DNA from: UKL13-2 sp040006575
Lineage (GTDB): Bacteria > Pseudomonadota > Gammaproteobacteria > Burkholderiales > Usitatibacteraceae
Length of the DNA stretch: 30,483 nt
Direction of reading: 5' to 3'
NCBI GenBank assembly: GCA_040006575.1
Contig: JBDTWS010000026.1
Location: 1 to 30,483, forward strand
A model generated the notes under the pieces. It was given only the letters and a program-made list of their open reading frames with translations. It was not told the DNA's origin and did no database searches. The translations under genes and the position numbers were made by a program. Of the stretch, positions 15,685 to 23,614 are shown one piece after another; positions within the stretch are counted from its first letter, which is position 1, and each line of letters opens with the position of its first letter.

Positions 15685-17430
15685 ATGCGTTTATCAAAAT
15701 TTTTCCTGTCCACCCTGCGCGAGGCCCCGGCCGATGCCGACGTCGTCTCGCAGAAGCTAATGTTGCGTGCCGGCATGATCAAAAAGCTGGCTGCCGGCAT
15801 CTACAACTACATGCCGATGGGCCTGAAATCGATCCGCAAGATCGAAAACATCATCCGTGAGGAAATGAACGCGGCAGGTGCTGTGGAACTGCTGATGCCC
15901 GTGGTCCAGCCGGCCGAATTGTGGATGGAGACCAATCGCTGGCAGAAATATGGCCCGGAACTGATGCGGATCAAGGACCGGCATGGCCGCGATTTCATCG
16001 TGCAGCCGACCTCGGAAGAAGCCGTCACTGACATCGCGCGCAACGAAATACGCAGCTACCGGCAGTTGCCCGTCAATTTTTATCATATCCAGACCAAATT
16101 CCGCGACGAGCGCCGCCCGCGGTTTGGCGTGATGCGTGGCCGCGAATTCACCATGAAGGACGCCTACTCGTTCGACCGGGATGAAGCGGGTGCCGCAAAA
16201 AGCTACGACGCCATGTACGCGGCGTACCAGCGCATTTTCACGCGCATGGGCCTCACGTTCCGTGCGGTCAAGGCCGACACCGGCGCCATCGGCGGTTCGC
16301 GTTCGCATGAATTCCAGGTGATTGCGGACACAGGCGAGGATGCCATCGCGTTCTGCCCCGACTCGGATTACGCGGCAAACGTGGAACTAGCCGAAGCGCT
16401 GCCGCTGCTGGCGTCACGCGCAGCCGCCGGCCAGCCCATGGTGAAGACACCCACCCCCGGCAAGGCACGCTGTGAGGATGTCGCCATGCTTCTCTCCCTG
16501 CCCCTTACGCAGACCGTCAAATCCATCGTGCTGGCCGCCGAGAAAACGGATGAAAACGGTAACCCGCTTCCTGCTGAAATCTGGCTGCTGTTGCTGCGCG
16601 GTGATCACGAACTGAACGAGATCAAGGCGAGCAAAGTTACCGGACTCAACAAGGGCTTCCGCTTCGCGACCGAAGGCGAAATCGTTGAGCATTTCGGCTG
16701 CAAGCCGGGTTACCTGGGGCCGATCGGGCTGAAGAAACCCGTACGCATCGTTGCTGATCGCACGGTCGCCAACATGAGCGATTTTGTCTCGGGCGCCAAC
16801 GAGGAAGATTTCCATTTCACCGGGATCAACTGGGGACGCGACCTGCCGGAACCCGAAGCCGTTGCCGACATTCGCAACGTCGTTGCAGGCGATCCTTCAC
16901 CTGACGGCAAGGGTGTGCTGGCGCTCCAGCGCGGCATCGAAGTCGGCCATGTGTTTTACCTGGGCACGGTGTATTCCGCGCCGATGAAAGCGACCTTCCT
17001 CGACGAAAACGGCAAGCCGCAATTGCTGGAAATGGGCTGCTATGGCATAGGCGTCACGCGACTGCTGGGAGCCGCCATCGAGCAGAACCACGACGACAAG
17101 GGCATCATCTGGCCCGACGCGATTGCGCCATTCGAAGTGGTGATCTGCCCGCTGGGGTATGACCGCAATGAAGGCGTGAAAGTGGCAACGGAAAAACTAT
17201 ACGGCGACTTGATCGCATCCGGCGTCGATGCCGTGCTGGATGATCGTGGCGAACGGCCGGGTGTCATGTTTGCCGACTGGGAACTGGTTGGGGTGCCGCA
17301 CCGCATTACCGTCGGCGACCGCGGCCTGAAAGAAGGCAACGTCGAATATCAGCATCGCCGCGATGAGAAAGCCACCGCCGTGCCAGTGGGCGACATCGCC
17401 GGACTCATCAAGCAAAAACTGGCGCGCTGA
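15685..17430 (+). CDS. proS: prolyl-tRNA synthetase (bacterial type)
   Basis: Charges tRNA-Pro with proline in the cytosol. The 581-residue protein is the bacterial type with an editing (INS) domain inserted between class II motifs 2 and 3. Motif 2 is TKFRDERRPRFGVMRGREF, followed by MKDAYSF. Motif 3 is MGCYGIGVTRLL. The C-terminal anticodon-binding domain starts near AIAPFEVVICPLG. No Shine-Dalgarno sequence precedes the ATG. A TAAAAT hexamer at 15632-15637 is a possible -10, but no good -35 is visible. The 3' end faces the TlpA-like gene with repeat copy B in between. Its tRNA substrate gene (10757) is in the same window but not linked to it. Confidence 0.97.
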   Translation: MRLSKFFLSTLREAPADADVVSQKLMLRAGMIKKLAAGIYNYMPMGLKSIRKIENIIREEMNAAGAVELLMPVVQPAELWMETNRWQKYGPELMRIKDRHGRDFIVQPTSEEAVTDIARNEIRSYRQLPVNFYHIQTKFRDERRPRFGVMRGREFTMKDAYSFDRDEAGAAKSYDAMYAAYQRIFTRMGLTFRAVKADTGAIGGSRSHEFQVIADTGEDAIAFCPDSDYAANVELAEALPLLASRAAAGQPMVKTPTPGKARCEDVAMLLSLPLTQTVKSIVLAAEKTDENGNPLPAEIWLLLLRGDHELNEIKASKVTGLNKGFRFATEGEIVEHFGCKPGYLGPIGLKKPVRIVADRTVANMSDFVSGANEEDFHFTGINWGRDLPEPEAVADIRNVVAGDPSPDGKGVLALQRGIEVGHVFYLGTVYSAPMKATFLDENGKPQLLEMGCYGIGVTRLLGAAIEQNHDDKGIIWPDAIAPFEVVICPLGYDRNEGVKVATEKLYGDLIASGVDAVLDDRGERPGVMFADWELVGVPHRITVGDRGLKEGNVEYQHRRDEKATAVPVGDIAGLIKQKLAR

Positions 17431-17436
17431 AACAAC

Positions 17437-17502
17437 AAACTCCAGAATTGGCGCGGCGTTTAGGGCATTTCCACCCTGAAAACCGCACCAATGCTGGAGT
17501 TT
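17437..17502. repeat. dispersed 66-nt hairpin repeat, copy B
   Basis: This fills most of the 81-bp convergent gap between proS and the TlpA-like gene. AAACTCCAG (17437-17445) pairs with CTGGAGTTT (17494-17502). Inside, ATTGG pairs with CCAAT, GCG with CGC, and AGGG with CCCT around a loop CATTTCCA. It is the most continuous helix of the three copies and keeps the same pairing register as copies A and C. Alignment column 1 is base 17438. Confidence 0.78.
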
Positions 17503-17511
17503 CCATTTCTG

Positions 17512-17988
17512 CTACGAGATTTTTTCGCCTTGCACGATGCGCAAAAGCAATTCGCGGGTCACCGTGCCGGTCTTTTGATACGCGATCTTTCCTGACGGAT
17601 CGTAAACGATCGTGGTCGGCAGGCCCTTCATTTTGCCGAACGCTTTTTCGCTGGCGTCCGTTCCAAGCACCAGCGGATAAGTCAGGCCAATTTTTTTCGC
17701 AAACGCCTGCACCTGTTTTTCATTGTCCCAGTCCAGCGCCACGCCGATCACGCGCGTGCGGTCGCCCTGTTCCTTTGCGAACTGCGCGATTTCCGGAATT
17801 TCCTTCACGCAGGGCGCGCACCAGGTTGCCCAGAAATTGACCACGACCCACTTGCCTTTCAGGTCAGCCAAACGTTGCGGCGCACCCTTGGTGTCCTTGA
17901 GATCAAAGGCGTGTGCGGACCATGCGCCAAAACAGAGCGCAACTAGAGCAATCTTCAGTACAACGCGGTAAAGTGCTGCAATATGCAC
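17512..17988 (-). CDS. periplasmic TlpA-like thiol-disulfide oxidoreductase
   Basis: Thioredoxin-fold protein likely to reduce or oxidise disulfides in the periplasm (TlpA/ResA/DsbE-like). The active site is FWATWCAPCVKEIPE (CAPC). The later motif is GLPTTIVYD, with the cis-Pro usual in this fold. I prefer the GTG start at 17988: it gives a signal peptide (VVLKIALVALCFGAWSAHA) and a product of about 158 residues. The longer frame from 18177 runs across the divergent gap, overlaps the next gene's start, and codes for unlikely Trp/Cys-rich sequence. The signal ends AHA-F, a plausible signal peptidase I site. The Shine-Dalgarno sequence is weak (AAAGA). The substrate is unknown. Confidence 0.87.
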   Translation of the reverse strand: MHIAALYRVVLKIALVALCFGAWSAHAFDLKDTKGAPQRLADLKGKWVVVNFWATWCAPCVKEIPEIAQFAKEQGDRTRVIGVALDWDNEKQVQAFAKKIGLTYPLVLGTDASEKAFGKMKGLPTTIVYDPSGKIAYQKTGTVTRELLLRIVQGEKIS

Positions 17989-18101
17989 GGTTAAATCTTT
18001 GCAAAATATAAAAAAACATAATATCACTCTCGTTCCGGCAGGCGACACTAGGCAATCCGGAAAGAAGCGGCTCCAGGCGTCGAAACTGATCAGGGGAATA
18101 C

Positions 18102-19685
18102 ATGGCGTTAAGTCTTTCCGTACCCACCACCATCCGCAGTTTGCCCAAGGAGATTGAAACCAATCCCAAGAAGGCAAAGGCCTGGGTCGAATCGTTGCCT
18201 TTGACGAAGACGGTGGAATCCACCCGCACCATCACCCAGGCGATCGAGGCGCTCAATCACGCCAAGATGCCGGCGGAAGAACGGGTGGCATTACTCGAAA
18301 TCTATCGCCCGGTCACGACCGTCCTGCTCGACGAACTCGAGGCTGTCTACGCTTACAGCAGCCTGCCCTTGCCGCCAAAGCAACGCGAAGCATTCGACCT
18401 CGCGAGCCAGTTGCTGGTGCAGTGTGGCTACGCATACAAGATGCTGGTGCTGGAGAAATCCGGCAAGTCACTGTTCTTCAATGCGAAGAAAAACCTGCCT
18501 GTCCCGCTCTATCGCGCCATGTTTTACCTGCGCGAATTGATGCTGCAGAGCTACAAGACTTACCATCCTGTTCCGCCCGGCGTCTGGCAGGAAATGCATT
18601 CGATGTACCTGTACGCGACGGAAAATGATCTGCTGAAGGAAGTCGCGGATCCTGAATCGTCATCGACCATGATGGATGTCTATGTCGATGTCACCATGGC
18701 ATCGCTGGCAGACCCGTACCGCTTGATGTACCAGGAAGTCGACCGCGTGCTCGACATCCTCAAGCAGAATCGCGGGCTGGTCGACATGCGCACCAACGCC
18801 GACGGACTCAATCCGCAACGCCTGTTTGTCATCGCGCTGGACAGCGACCAGGCGCCCAAGGTGTTGATTCAGGGTGGCCGTCCTCCTGCGGGGCAGGTGC
18901 TGCAGCTGGTCGATCCGGGCCGGTTGGTCGACAAGATTCAGCAGCGCCTGCGTGCGCAGTCCGGCAACCAGCCTGGTGCCGTGGCTGCCAAGAGCCGCGC
19001 CACGCATGATCTCGCCGACCTGATCGCGCGCCTGATCCGGCTGTGGGGTGATCCGCCGAAGCGCCAGTACCGCCGCAATCCCGCCGATTCCTCGGTGGCA
19101 CTTTGCAGCGGCATCAAGGCCATCAGCTATTTCACCGAACTGGCCTCACGTGAAGACCCTGAGGCCGATGCGCAGGCGATCCGTGATGGCGACACCATCC
19201 CCTTGCTGAAAATTCCGCAGGACCCCATGTCGCAGATGATCGGCGTCGAGGAGTGGCATGTGCTGAACCAGAGTGCCAACGGCATGCGGATGCATCGCGA
19301 ATCCGGCGGCAACGTCAGCATCACAGTGGGCGAGACGGTGGGCGTGCGTTTTGTCGGCGGCAGGACGTGGAATGTCGGCGTGATCCGCTGGCTCACATTG
19401 CTGGAAGGCAATGCACTTGAGTTCGGCGTGGAGCTGGTCGCGCCGGCCGCGATAAGCATCACCATCGAACCCACCATCGGATCGAATGGAAAACCGCTGC
19501 CGGCCTTGATGCTGTTCCCGCTGGTGCCCGATGCGGAAAGCGATACCGTGCTCACCAACACTGATACGTTTTCAGACCTGCGCGAATTTGAAATCAATGC
19601 ACAGGGCGATTTGCTGCGGGTTCGCGCCACAACGCTGGTCGAGCGCACCAGCCGCTTCGACATGTTCCAGTTTCAAACTTCGTAG
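18102..19685 (+). CDS. large protein with PilZ-like c-di-GMP-binding signatures
   Basis: A 527-residue soluble protein without signal peptide or membrane segments. Residues about 1-310 are mostly helical by composition and unrecognised. Residues 321-325 read RQYRR (RxxxR) and residues 389-394 read NQSANG ((D/N)xSxxG). These are the two sequence signatures of PilZ c-di-GMP receptors, and a beta-rich stretch follows (VGVRFVGGRTWNVGVIRWL), as in PilZ barrels. The spacing between the two motifs (about 64 residues) is wider than usual, suggesting an insertion or an atypical PilZ domain. A good AGGGGA Shine-Dalgarno sequence fixes the start. It is divergent from the TlpA-like gene and faces yihY across 22 bp. 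Its role is inferred to be a c-di-GMP effector, possibly acting on motility or surface behaviour. Motif identification is moderate; the function is unproven. Confidence 0.72.
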   Translation: MALSLSVPTTIRSLPKEIETNPKKAKAWVESLPLTKTVESTRTITQAIEALNHAKMPAEERVALLEIYRPVTTVLLDELEAVYAYSSLPLPPKQREAFDLASQLLVQCGYAYKMLVLEKSGKSLFFNAKKNLPVPLYRAMFYLRELMLQSYKTYHPVPPGVWQEMHSMYLYATENDLLKEVADPESSSTMMDVYVDVTMASLADPYRLMYQEVDRVLDILKQNRGLVDMRTNADGLNPQRLFVIALDSDQAPKVLIQGGRPPAGQVLQLVDPGRLVDKIQQRLRAQSGNQPGAVAAKSRATHDLADLIARLIRLWGDPPKRQYRRNPADSSVALCSGIKAISYFTELASREDPEADAQAIRDGDTIPLLKIPQDPMSQMIGVEEWHVLNQSANGMRMHRESGGNVSITVGETVGVRFVGGRTWNVGVIRWLTLLEGNALEFGVELVAPAAISITIEPTIGSNGKPLPALMLFPLVPDAESDTVLTNTDTFSDLREFEINAQGDLLRVRATTLVERTSRFDMFQFQTS

Positions 19686-19707
19686 CTGGCTCATCTCCGC
19701 AGCCACC

Positions 19708-20796
19708 TTACTGGGCAGCCAACAGCGCATGTTGAATGTCGGCTTCGCTGATCTCGCTTCGTGCCTTCGCCAACTGATAACGTCCACGCCGGTCCATGCT
19801 GACCAGGCGCGCATCGGCAAGTGCATAGAGTAAATCTTCGGCCACATCGATTGGCAAGGGTGCTTGCGCCAACAATGCCGGCAGGCCCTGGCTTGAAGCG
19901 CCCCTGTCCAGCGCATTGAGGATACGCACGGCATTGCGTTGCGCTTGTGCGGCTTTGTCGTGCTGCAGCACTTTCAGCCCGGCATGCCTGAAATACGAAA
20001 GCGTTGCTGCGATTTCCGCGCCCACCAGCACCACCATCCAGCAGCAGAACATCCACACCAGGAAAATGGGCACGCTGGCGAACGCGCCGTATACCAGGCT
20101 GTAGGTCGGGACACGGACGATGTACACCACGAAAAGTTGTTTGACGATTTCAAACAGCAGGCCCGAGAAAATCGCGCCGATCAGCGCATGCCGCACCGGC
20201 ACGTGGCGAGCGGGCATCACGCGATAGGCGATGGCCAGCGCCAGTGTAGTCAACACGAACGGCGCAAGGTGGAGCAGCAGGTCATCCAGGAATGGCAGAA
20301 ACTTGTCGAATTGCCGCGTGAGATGCAATAAGTAAGAGGTAATCGTCAGGCTGATGCCGATCAGCAGCGGACCCAGCGCCAGCACGGCCAGGTAGGCGCT
20401 GAGGCGTTTCCACCAGGTCCGCTTGCGACGGGTGCGCCAGATGACGTTGAAGGCATTGTCGATGGTGAATATCAGCGCCACCGACGTACCCAGGATGATG
20501 AGCAGGCCGATGATCGTCAGCCTTGCGGCGTTCTGCGTGAATTGCTCGACATACATAGTCACCAGCCGTCCACCCACGTCGGGCACCAATGCTTTCAGCG
20601 CGAATACTTTCACCTGCGCTATGAGGTCGCGGATCAACGGAATGTGCGAAGTCAGCACCAGCGTGACGGTAAACAGCGGCACCAGCGCCAGCAATGATGT
20701 GTAAGTGAGGCTGCCCGCGATCATGAGGCAGCGGTCTTCGACAAAGCGCTTGCTCACAAACGCGACGTAATGCCAGGTTTGCTTCAGGTATTTCAT
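19708..20796 (-). CDS. YihY/UPF0761 family inner membrane protein
   Basis: Integral inner-membrane protein of about 362 residues, with around six hydrophobic helices in the first 270. Family hallmarks include GSLTYTSLLALVPLF near residue 28, FTIDNAFNVIWRTRRKR near 110, and YGAFASVPIFLVWMFCCWMVVLVGAEI near 235. The family was once misannotated as ribonuclease BN; its true function is unsettled. The last 90 residues form a soluble winged-helix-like tail, found in many betaproteobacterial members. It is divergent from wrbA, which commonly lies nearby. The ATG has a weak GAAG-type ribosome site. Confidence 0.9.
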   Translation of the reverse strand: MKYLKQTWHYVAFVSKRFVEDRCLMIAGSLTYTSLLALVPLFTVTLVLTSHIPLIRDLIAQVKVFALKALVPDVGGRLVTMYVEQFTQNAARLTIIGLLIILGTSVALIFTIDNAFNVIWRTRRKRTWWKRLSAYLAVLALGPLLIGISLTITSYLLHLTRQFDKFLPFLDDLLLHLAPFVLTTLALAIAYRVMPARHVPVRHALIGAIFSGLLFEIVKQLFVVYIVRVPTYSLVYGAFASVPIFLVWMFCCWMVVLVGAEIAATLSYFRHAGLKVLQHDKAAQAQRNAVRILNALDRGASSQGLPALLAQAPLPIDVAEDLLYALADARLVSMDRRGRYQLAKARSEISEADIQHALLAAQ

Positions 20797-20862
20797 GCGG
20801 CTGCTTCTTCCCGTTGGCCCGGCTGTGGTGGATGGTGATGGTTGATGGCGGATAGTGGTTCG

Positions 20863-20868
20863 TATAAT
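20863..20868 (+). promoter_or_regulatory. candidate -10 of wrbA
   Basis: A perfect TATAAT lies about 57 bases before the wrbA ATG in the 129-bp divergent gap with yihY. The best -35 match, TTGATG (20842-20847), is only 15 bases away, so the promoter would be weak or activator-dependent. The upstream stretch is an irregular GGTGATGG-type repetition. Confidence 0.45.
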
Positions 20869-20925
20869 ACCGGCACACTCCTGGTTTCCAACATCTCCCG
20901 CATTCCCTCAATACGGTAAATACGC

Positions 20926-21519
20926 ATGGCCGATATCCTGATTCTGTATTACTCGCACACCGGCTCGGTGCGCGAACTCGCGCGCCACATCGCGCGTGGT
21001 GTCGAGAGCGTGCCGGGTTTATCCGCCCGGGTGCGAACTGTACCGAAAGTTGCCCCGGTGACGCGCGTGGCCGAGCCTGATGTTCCCGCCGAGGGCGCGC
21101 CCTATGCCACCGCCGCCGACCTGGCCGAATGCATCGGGCTCGCGCTGGGTTCGCCCACCCGGTTCGGCAATATGGCCGCGCCGCTGAAATATTTTCTCGA
21201 CGGCACCGCCGGCGAATGGATGAGTGGCGCGCTTGCCGGCAAACCCGCCTGCGTCTTCACGTCCACCGCGACACAGCACGGCGGTAATGAATCCACGTTG
21301 CTGTCGATGATGTTGCCGCTGCTGCATCACGGCATGGTGATCGTCGGCGTACCGTTCACCGAGCCGCTGATCAGCAGTACGCAGGAAGGCGGCACACCGT
21401 ACGGTGCGAGCCACGTGGCCGGTAGCGCCAATGACAAGCCGGTTTCGGAAGCGGAAAAAGGGGTCGCGTTCGCGATGGGAAAACGCCTTGCGCTAGTCGC
21501 GGCGAAACTCGCGGCATGA
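20926..21519 (+). CDS. wrbA: NAD(P)H:quinone oxidoreductase WrbA
   Basis: FMN-dependent flavodoxin-like enzyme that performs two-electron reduction of quinones, a protective reaction. At 197 residues it has the usual length. The phosphate-binding loop is YYSHTGSVREL near residue 8. The FMN and tetramer contacts include SPTRFGNMAAPLKYFLDGT near 76 and FTSTATQHGGNESTLLS near 110. The stop overlaps the start of the DUF2069 gene as ATGA, implying coupled translation. Confidence 0.95.
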   Translation: MADILILYYSHTGSVRELARHIARGVESVPGLSARVRTVPKVAPVTRVAEPDVPAEGAPYATAADLAECIGLALGSPTRFGNMAAPLKYFLDGTAGEWMSGALAGKPACVFTSTATQHGGNESTLLSMMLPLLHHGMVIVGVPFTEPLISSTQEGGTPYGASHVAGSANDKPVSEAEKGVAFAMGKRLALVAAKLAA

Positions 21520-21902
21520 CCGTTAAAGACCGCGCCAAGGCGGCAAGGGTTTGCCATCTGGTCGCTGCTGCATCACTCATCGCCCTCATTGCACTGTGCC
21601 TCACCTGGGAAATAACACTGGCGCCCCTGCGACCCGGCGGCTCATGGCTGATGCTGAAAGTGCTCCCGTTGCTGGTGCCGTTGCGCGGCATCCTCCACAG
21701 CAAGCGCTACACCTACCAGTGGTCGTGCATGATGATCCTGCTTTACTTCACGGAAGGCGTGGTGCGTGCGTGGTCCGAGCCTGCGCCATCGGCAACGCTG
21801 GCGCTGATCGAAATTGCGCTCGCGACGATATTTTTCTTCTCGGCGGTGTACTACACGCGCTTTACGGTTTCGGCACCGGCGCGGAAGACAGGCGCGACTT
21901 GA
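21516..21902 (+). CDS. DUF2069 family small membrane protein
   Basis: A 128-residue inner-membrane protein with about four hydrophobic helices (LVAAASLIALIALCL, LMLKVLPLLVPLRGI, CMMILLYFTEGVVRAW, IEIALATIFFFSAVYY). The motifs LPLLVPLRGIL and YFTEGVVRAW are those I associate with DUF2069, a family of unknown function often found after wrbA. The start overlaps the wrbA stop by 4 bases. Its last 41 bases overlap, tail to tail, the 3' end of the dedA-family gene on the other strand. Confidence 0.85.
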   Translation: MTVKDRAKAARVCHLVAAASLIALIALCLTWEITLAPLRPGGSWLMLKVLPLLVPLRGILHSKRYTYQWSCMMILLYFTEGVVRAWSEPAPSATLALIEIALATIFFFSAVYYTRFTVSAPARKTGAT

Positions 21903-22518
21903 TGAGTCCGATGATGACCGGCAGGACACTCAGCAAAATGATGCCCACCGCCAAGAATCCCTGGTTGGATTTCACCCACGGGATATTGCCGAAAAAATAA
22001 CCCAGGTACGTGAGCGCACCTACCCAGGCTGCCGCGCCGAACCACGTGTACCCCTGGTAGGTAATGCGCGACATCGCGCCCATGCCGGCCACGAACGGCA
22101 CGTACGTTCGCAGGAACGGGACAAAACGCGCCAGCACCACCGCCAGCCCGCCCCAGCGTTCGAAGAACGCGTGCGTGCGCTCGATATGCTGCGGGTTCAA
22201 CCAGCGCGATTGTTCATTGATGAAAAATCTCGCACCGAAAATGCGGCCGATTTCGTAGTTGACGGTATTGCCCAGGACCGCCGCTGCAAACATCACGAGG
22301 ACCAACAGATGCACATCCATGCTACCGAGCGCCGCTATCGATCCTGCGATAAACAGCAGCGAATCCCCGGGCAGGAATGGTGTGACCACCAGCCCGGTCT
22401 CGGCGAAAACGATCAGGAACAGGATGCCGTAAATCCAGGGACCGTAGAGTGCGGTCCATTCGGCGAGATAGCGGTTGAGATGCAGCACGACGTCGAACGC
22501 GGATAACAGCCAATCCAT
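21862..22518 (-). CDS. DedA family membrane protein
   Basis: Polytopic inner-membrane protein of 218 residues. Members of the DedA/SNARE-associated (VTT) superfamily are linked to lipid-carrier flipping and membrane homeostasis. The hallmark region is FAETGLVVTPFLPGDSLLFIAGS near residue 40. Later signatures are GNTVNYEIGRIFG and RFVPFLRTYVPFVAGMGAMS. It follows secF on the same strand with a 38-bp gap and may be the last gene of that transcript. Its 3' end overlaps the DUF2069 gene by 41 bases in convergent orientation. No clear Shine-Dalgarno sequence is seen. Confidence 0.92.
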   Translation of the reverse strand: MDWLLSAFDVVLHLNRYLAEWTALYGPWIYGILFLIVFAETGLVVTPFLPGDSLLFIAGSIAALGSMDVHLLVLVMFAAAVLGNTVNYEIGRIFGARFFINEQSRWLNPQHIERTHAFFERWGGLAVVLARFVPFLRTYVPFVAGMGAMSRITYQGYTWFGAAAWVGALTYLGYFFGNIPWVKSNQGFLAVGIILLSVLPVIIGLIKSRLSSAPVPKP

Positions 22519-22556
22519 GCTGTCGGCCCCGCGTCAGGTCGTGGCGCGAAGGGAAA

Positions 22557-23549
22557 TCAAGGCTGCGCCGGGATGACTTCGGGATCGCCTTCTTTTTTCA
22601 CCGGCTTCACAAAATCTTCGCGCGATACGCCCAGGTATTTTGCAATCGGGCAGGCCACCAGCACCGAAGAATAGATACCGAAGCAAATACCGATCGTCAG
22701 CGCCAGCGCAAAATAGTGCAGGCTCTGGCCGCCCGCGAACAGCATGGCCAGCACCATCAACTGGGTCAGGCCGTGGGTGATGATGGTGCGGGAGATCGTG
22801 CCGGTAATGGCGGCATCGAAGATTTCCGATGTCGTCGCCTTGCGCATCTTGCGGAAATTTTCGCGCGCGCGGTCAAACACCACCACCGATTCGTTCACCG
22901 AATAACCGAGGATCGCCAGCACCGCCGCCAGCACCGGCAACGAGAATTCCCACTGGAAGAAAGCGAAGAAGCCGAGGATGATCACCACGTCATGCAGGTT
23001 GGCGATGATGGTCGCGATAGCGAATCGCCATTCAAACCGGATCGCCAGGTACGCCAGTATTCCGATACACACCGCCAGCAACGCAATACTGCCGTCGTAT
23101 GCCAGTTCCTTGCCCACCTGCCCGCCGACGAATTCGACGCGCAACTTGTTGGCCTTGGGATCGGTCTTGGCGAGGTTCGCATCATAGTCGAGGCCCAGCG
23201 GAACAAGCGTATCAATGATGACGTTTTTCTGCTTCTCCATCGCCTCGTTCTGGTTGCCATCAGCGGTACGCAGCGGCAGACGAATCAGCACATCCTTGGC
23301 CGAACCGAAATTCTGCACGGTCACATCGACGAAGCCTTTTTGCGTGAGCTCGGTGCGGATTTTCTCGAGGTCGGCAGGCTGCTTGAACGGCGCTTCGATC
23401 ACCGTGCCGCCGGTAAATTCGATTGAGTAGTGCAGCCCGCGTGTGGCGAGGAAAAATACCGCCAGCAGGAAGGTGACGAACGAGATCACGTTGAACACCA
23501 GCGCATGGCGCATGAACGGGATCGACTTCTTGATTCTGAAAAATTCCAT
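22557..23549 (-). CDS. secF: protein translocase subunit SecF
   Basis: Partner of SecD in the inner-membrane SecDF complex, which uses the proton gradient to help complete Sec-dependent export. The 330-residue protein has an N-terminal helix, a periplasmic P1 region starting HYSIEFTGGTVIEA, and a C-terminal five-helix module with GYSVNESVVVFDRARENFR and SRTIITHGLTQLMVLAMLF, all typical of SecF. An AGGAAA Shine-Dalgarno sequence precedes the ATG. It lies 65 bp after secD and is probably co-transcribed. Confidence 0.97.
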   Translation of the reverse strand: MEFFRIKKSIPFMRHALVFNVISFVTFLLAVFFLATRGLHYSIEFTGGTVIEAPFKQPADLEKIRTELTQKGFVDVTVQNFGSAKDVLIRLPLRTADGNQNEAMEKQKNVIIDTLVPLGLDYDANLAKTDPKANKLRVEFVGGQVGKELAYDGSIALLAVCIGILAYLAIRFEWRFAIATIIANLHDVVIILGFFAFFQWEFSLPVLAAVLAILGYSVNESVVVFDRARENFRKMRKATTSEIFDAAITGTISRTIITHGLTQLMVLAMLFAGGQSLHYFALALTIGICFGIYSSVLVACPIAKYLGVSREDFVKPVKKEGDPEVIPAQP

Positions 23550-23614
23550 GATGTTTCCTGTCTGTATCAGTTAGCAGCGCAGTTTCAATTGTTGCGGGAC
23601 ATGAAGGCCTGCGA

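Noticed and set aside
17989..18177. Longer N-terminus for the TlpA-like protein.
   Set aside because: The added residues are Trp/Cys-rich, cross the divergent promoter gap and the start of the next gene, and would precede an otherwise good signal peptide.
20826..20857. GGTGATGG-type repetition before wrbA as a tandem repeat array.
   Set aside because: The units are irregular and too few; it looks like low-complexity sequence.
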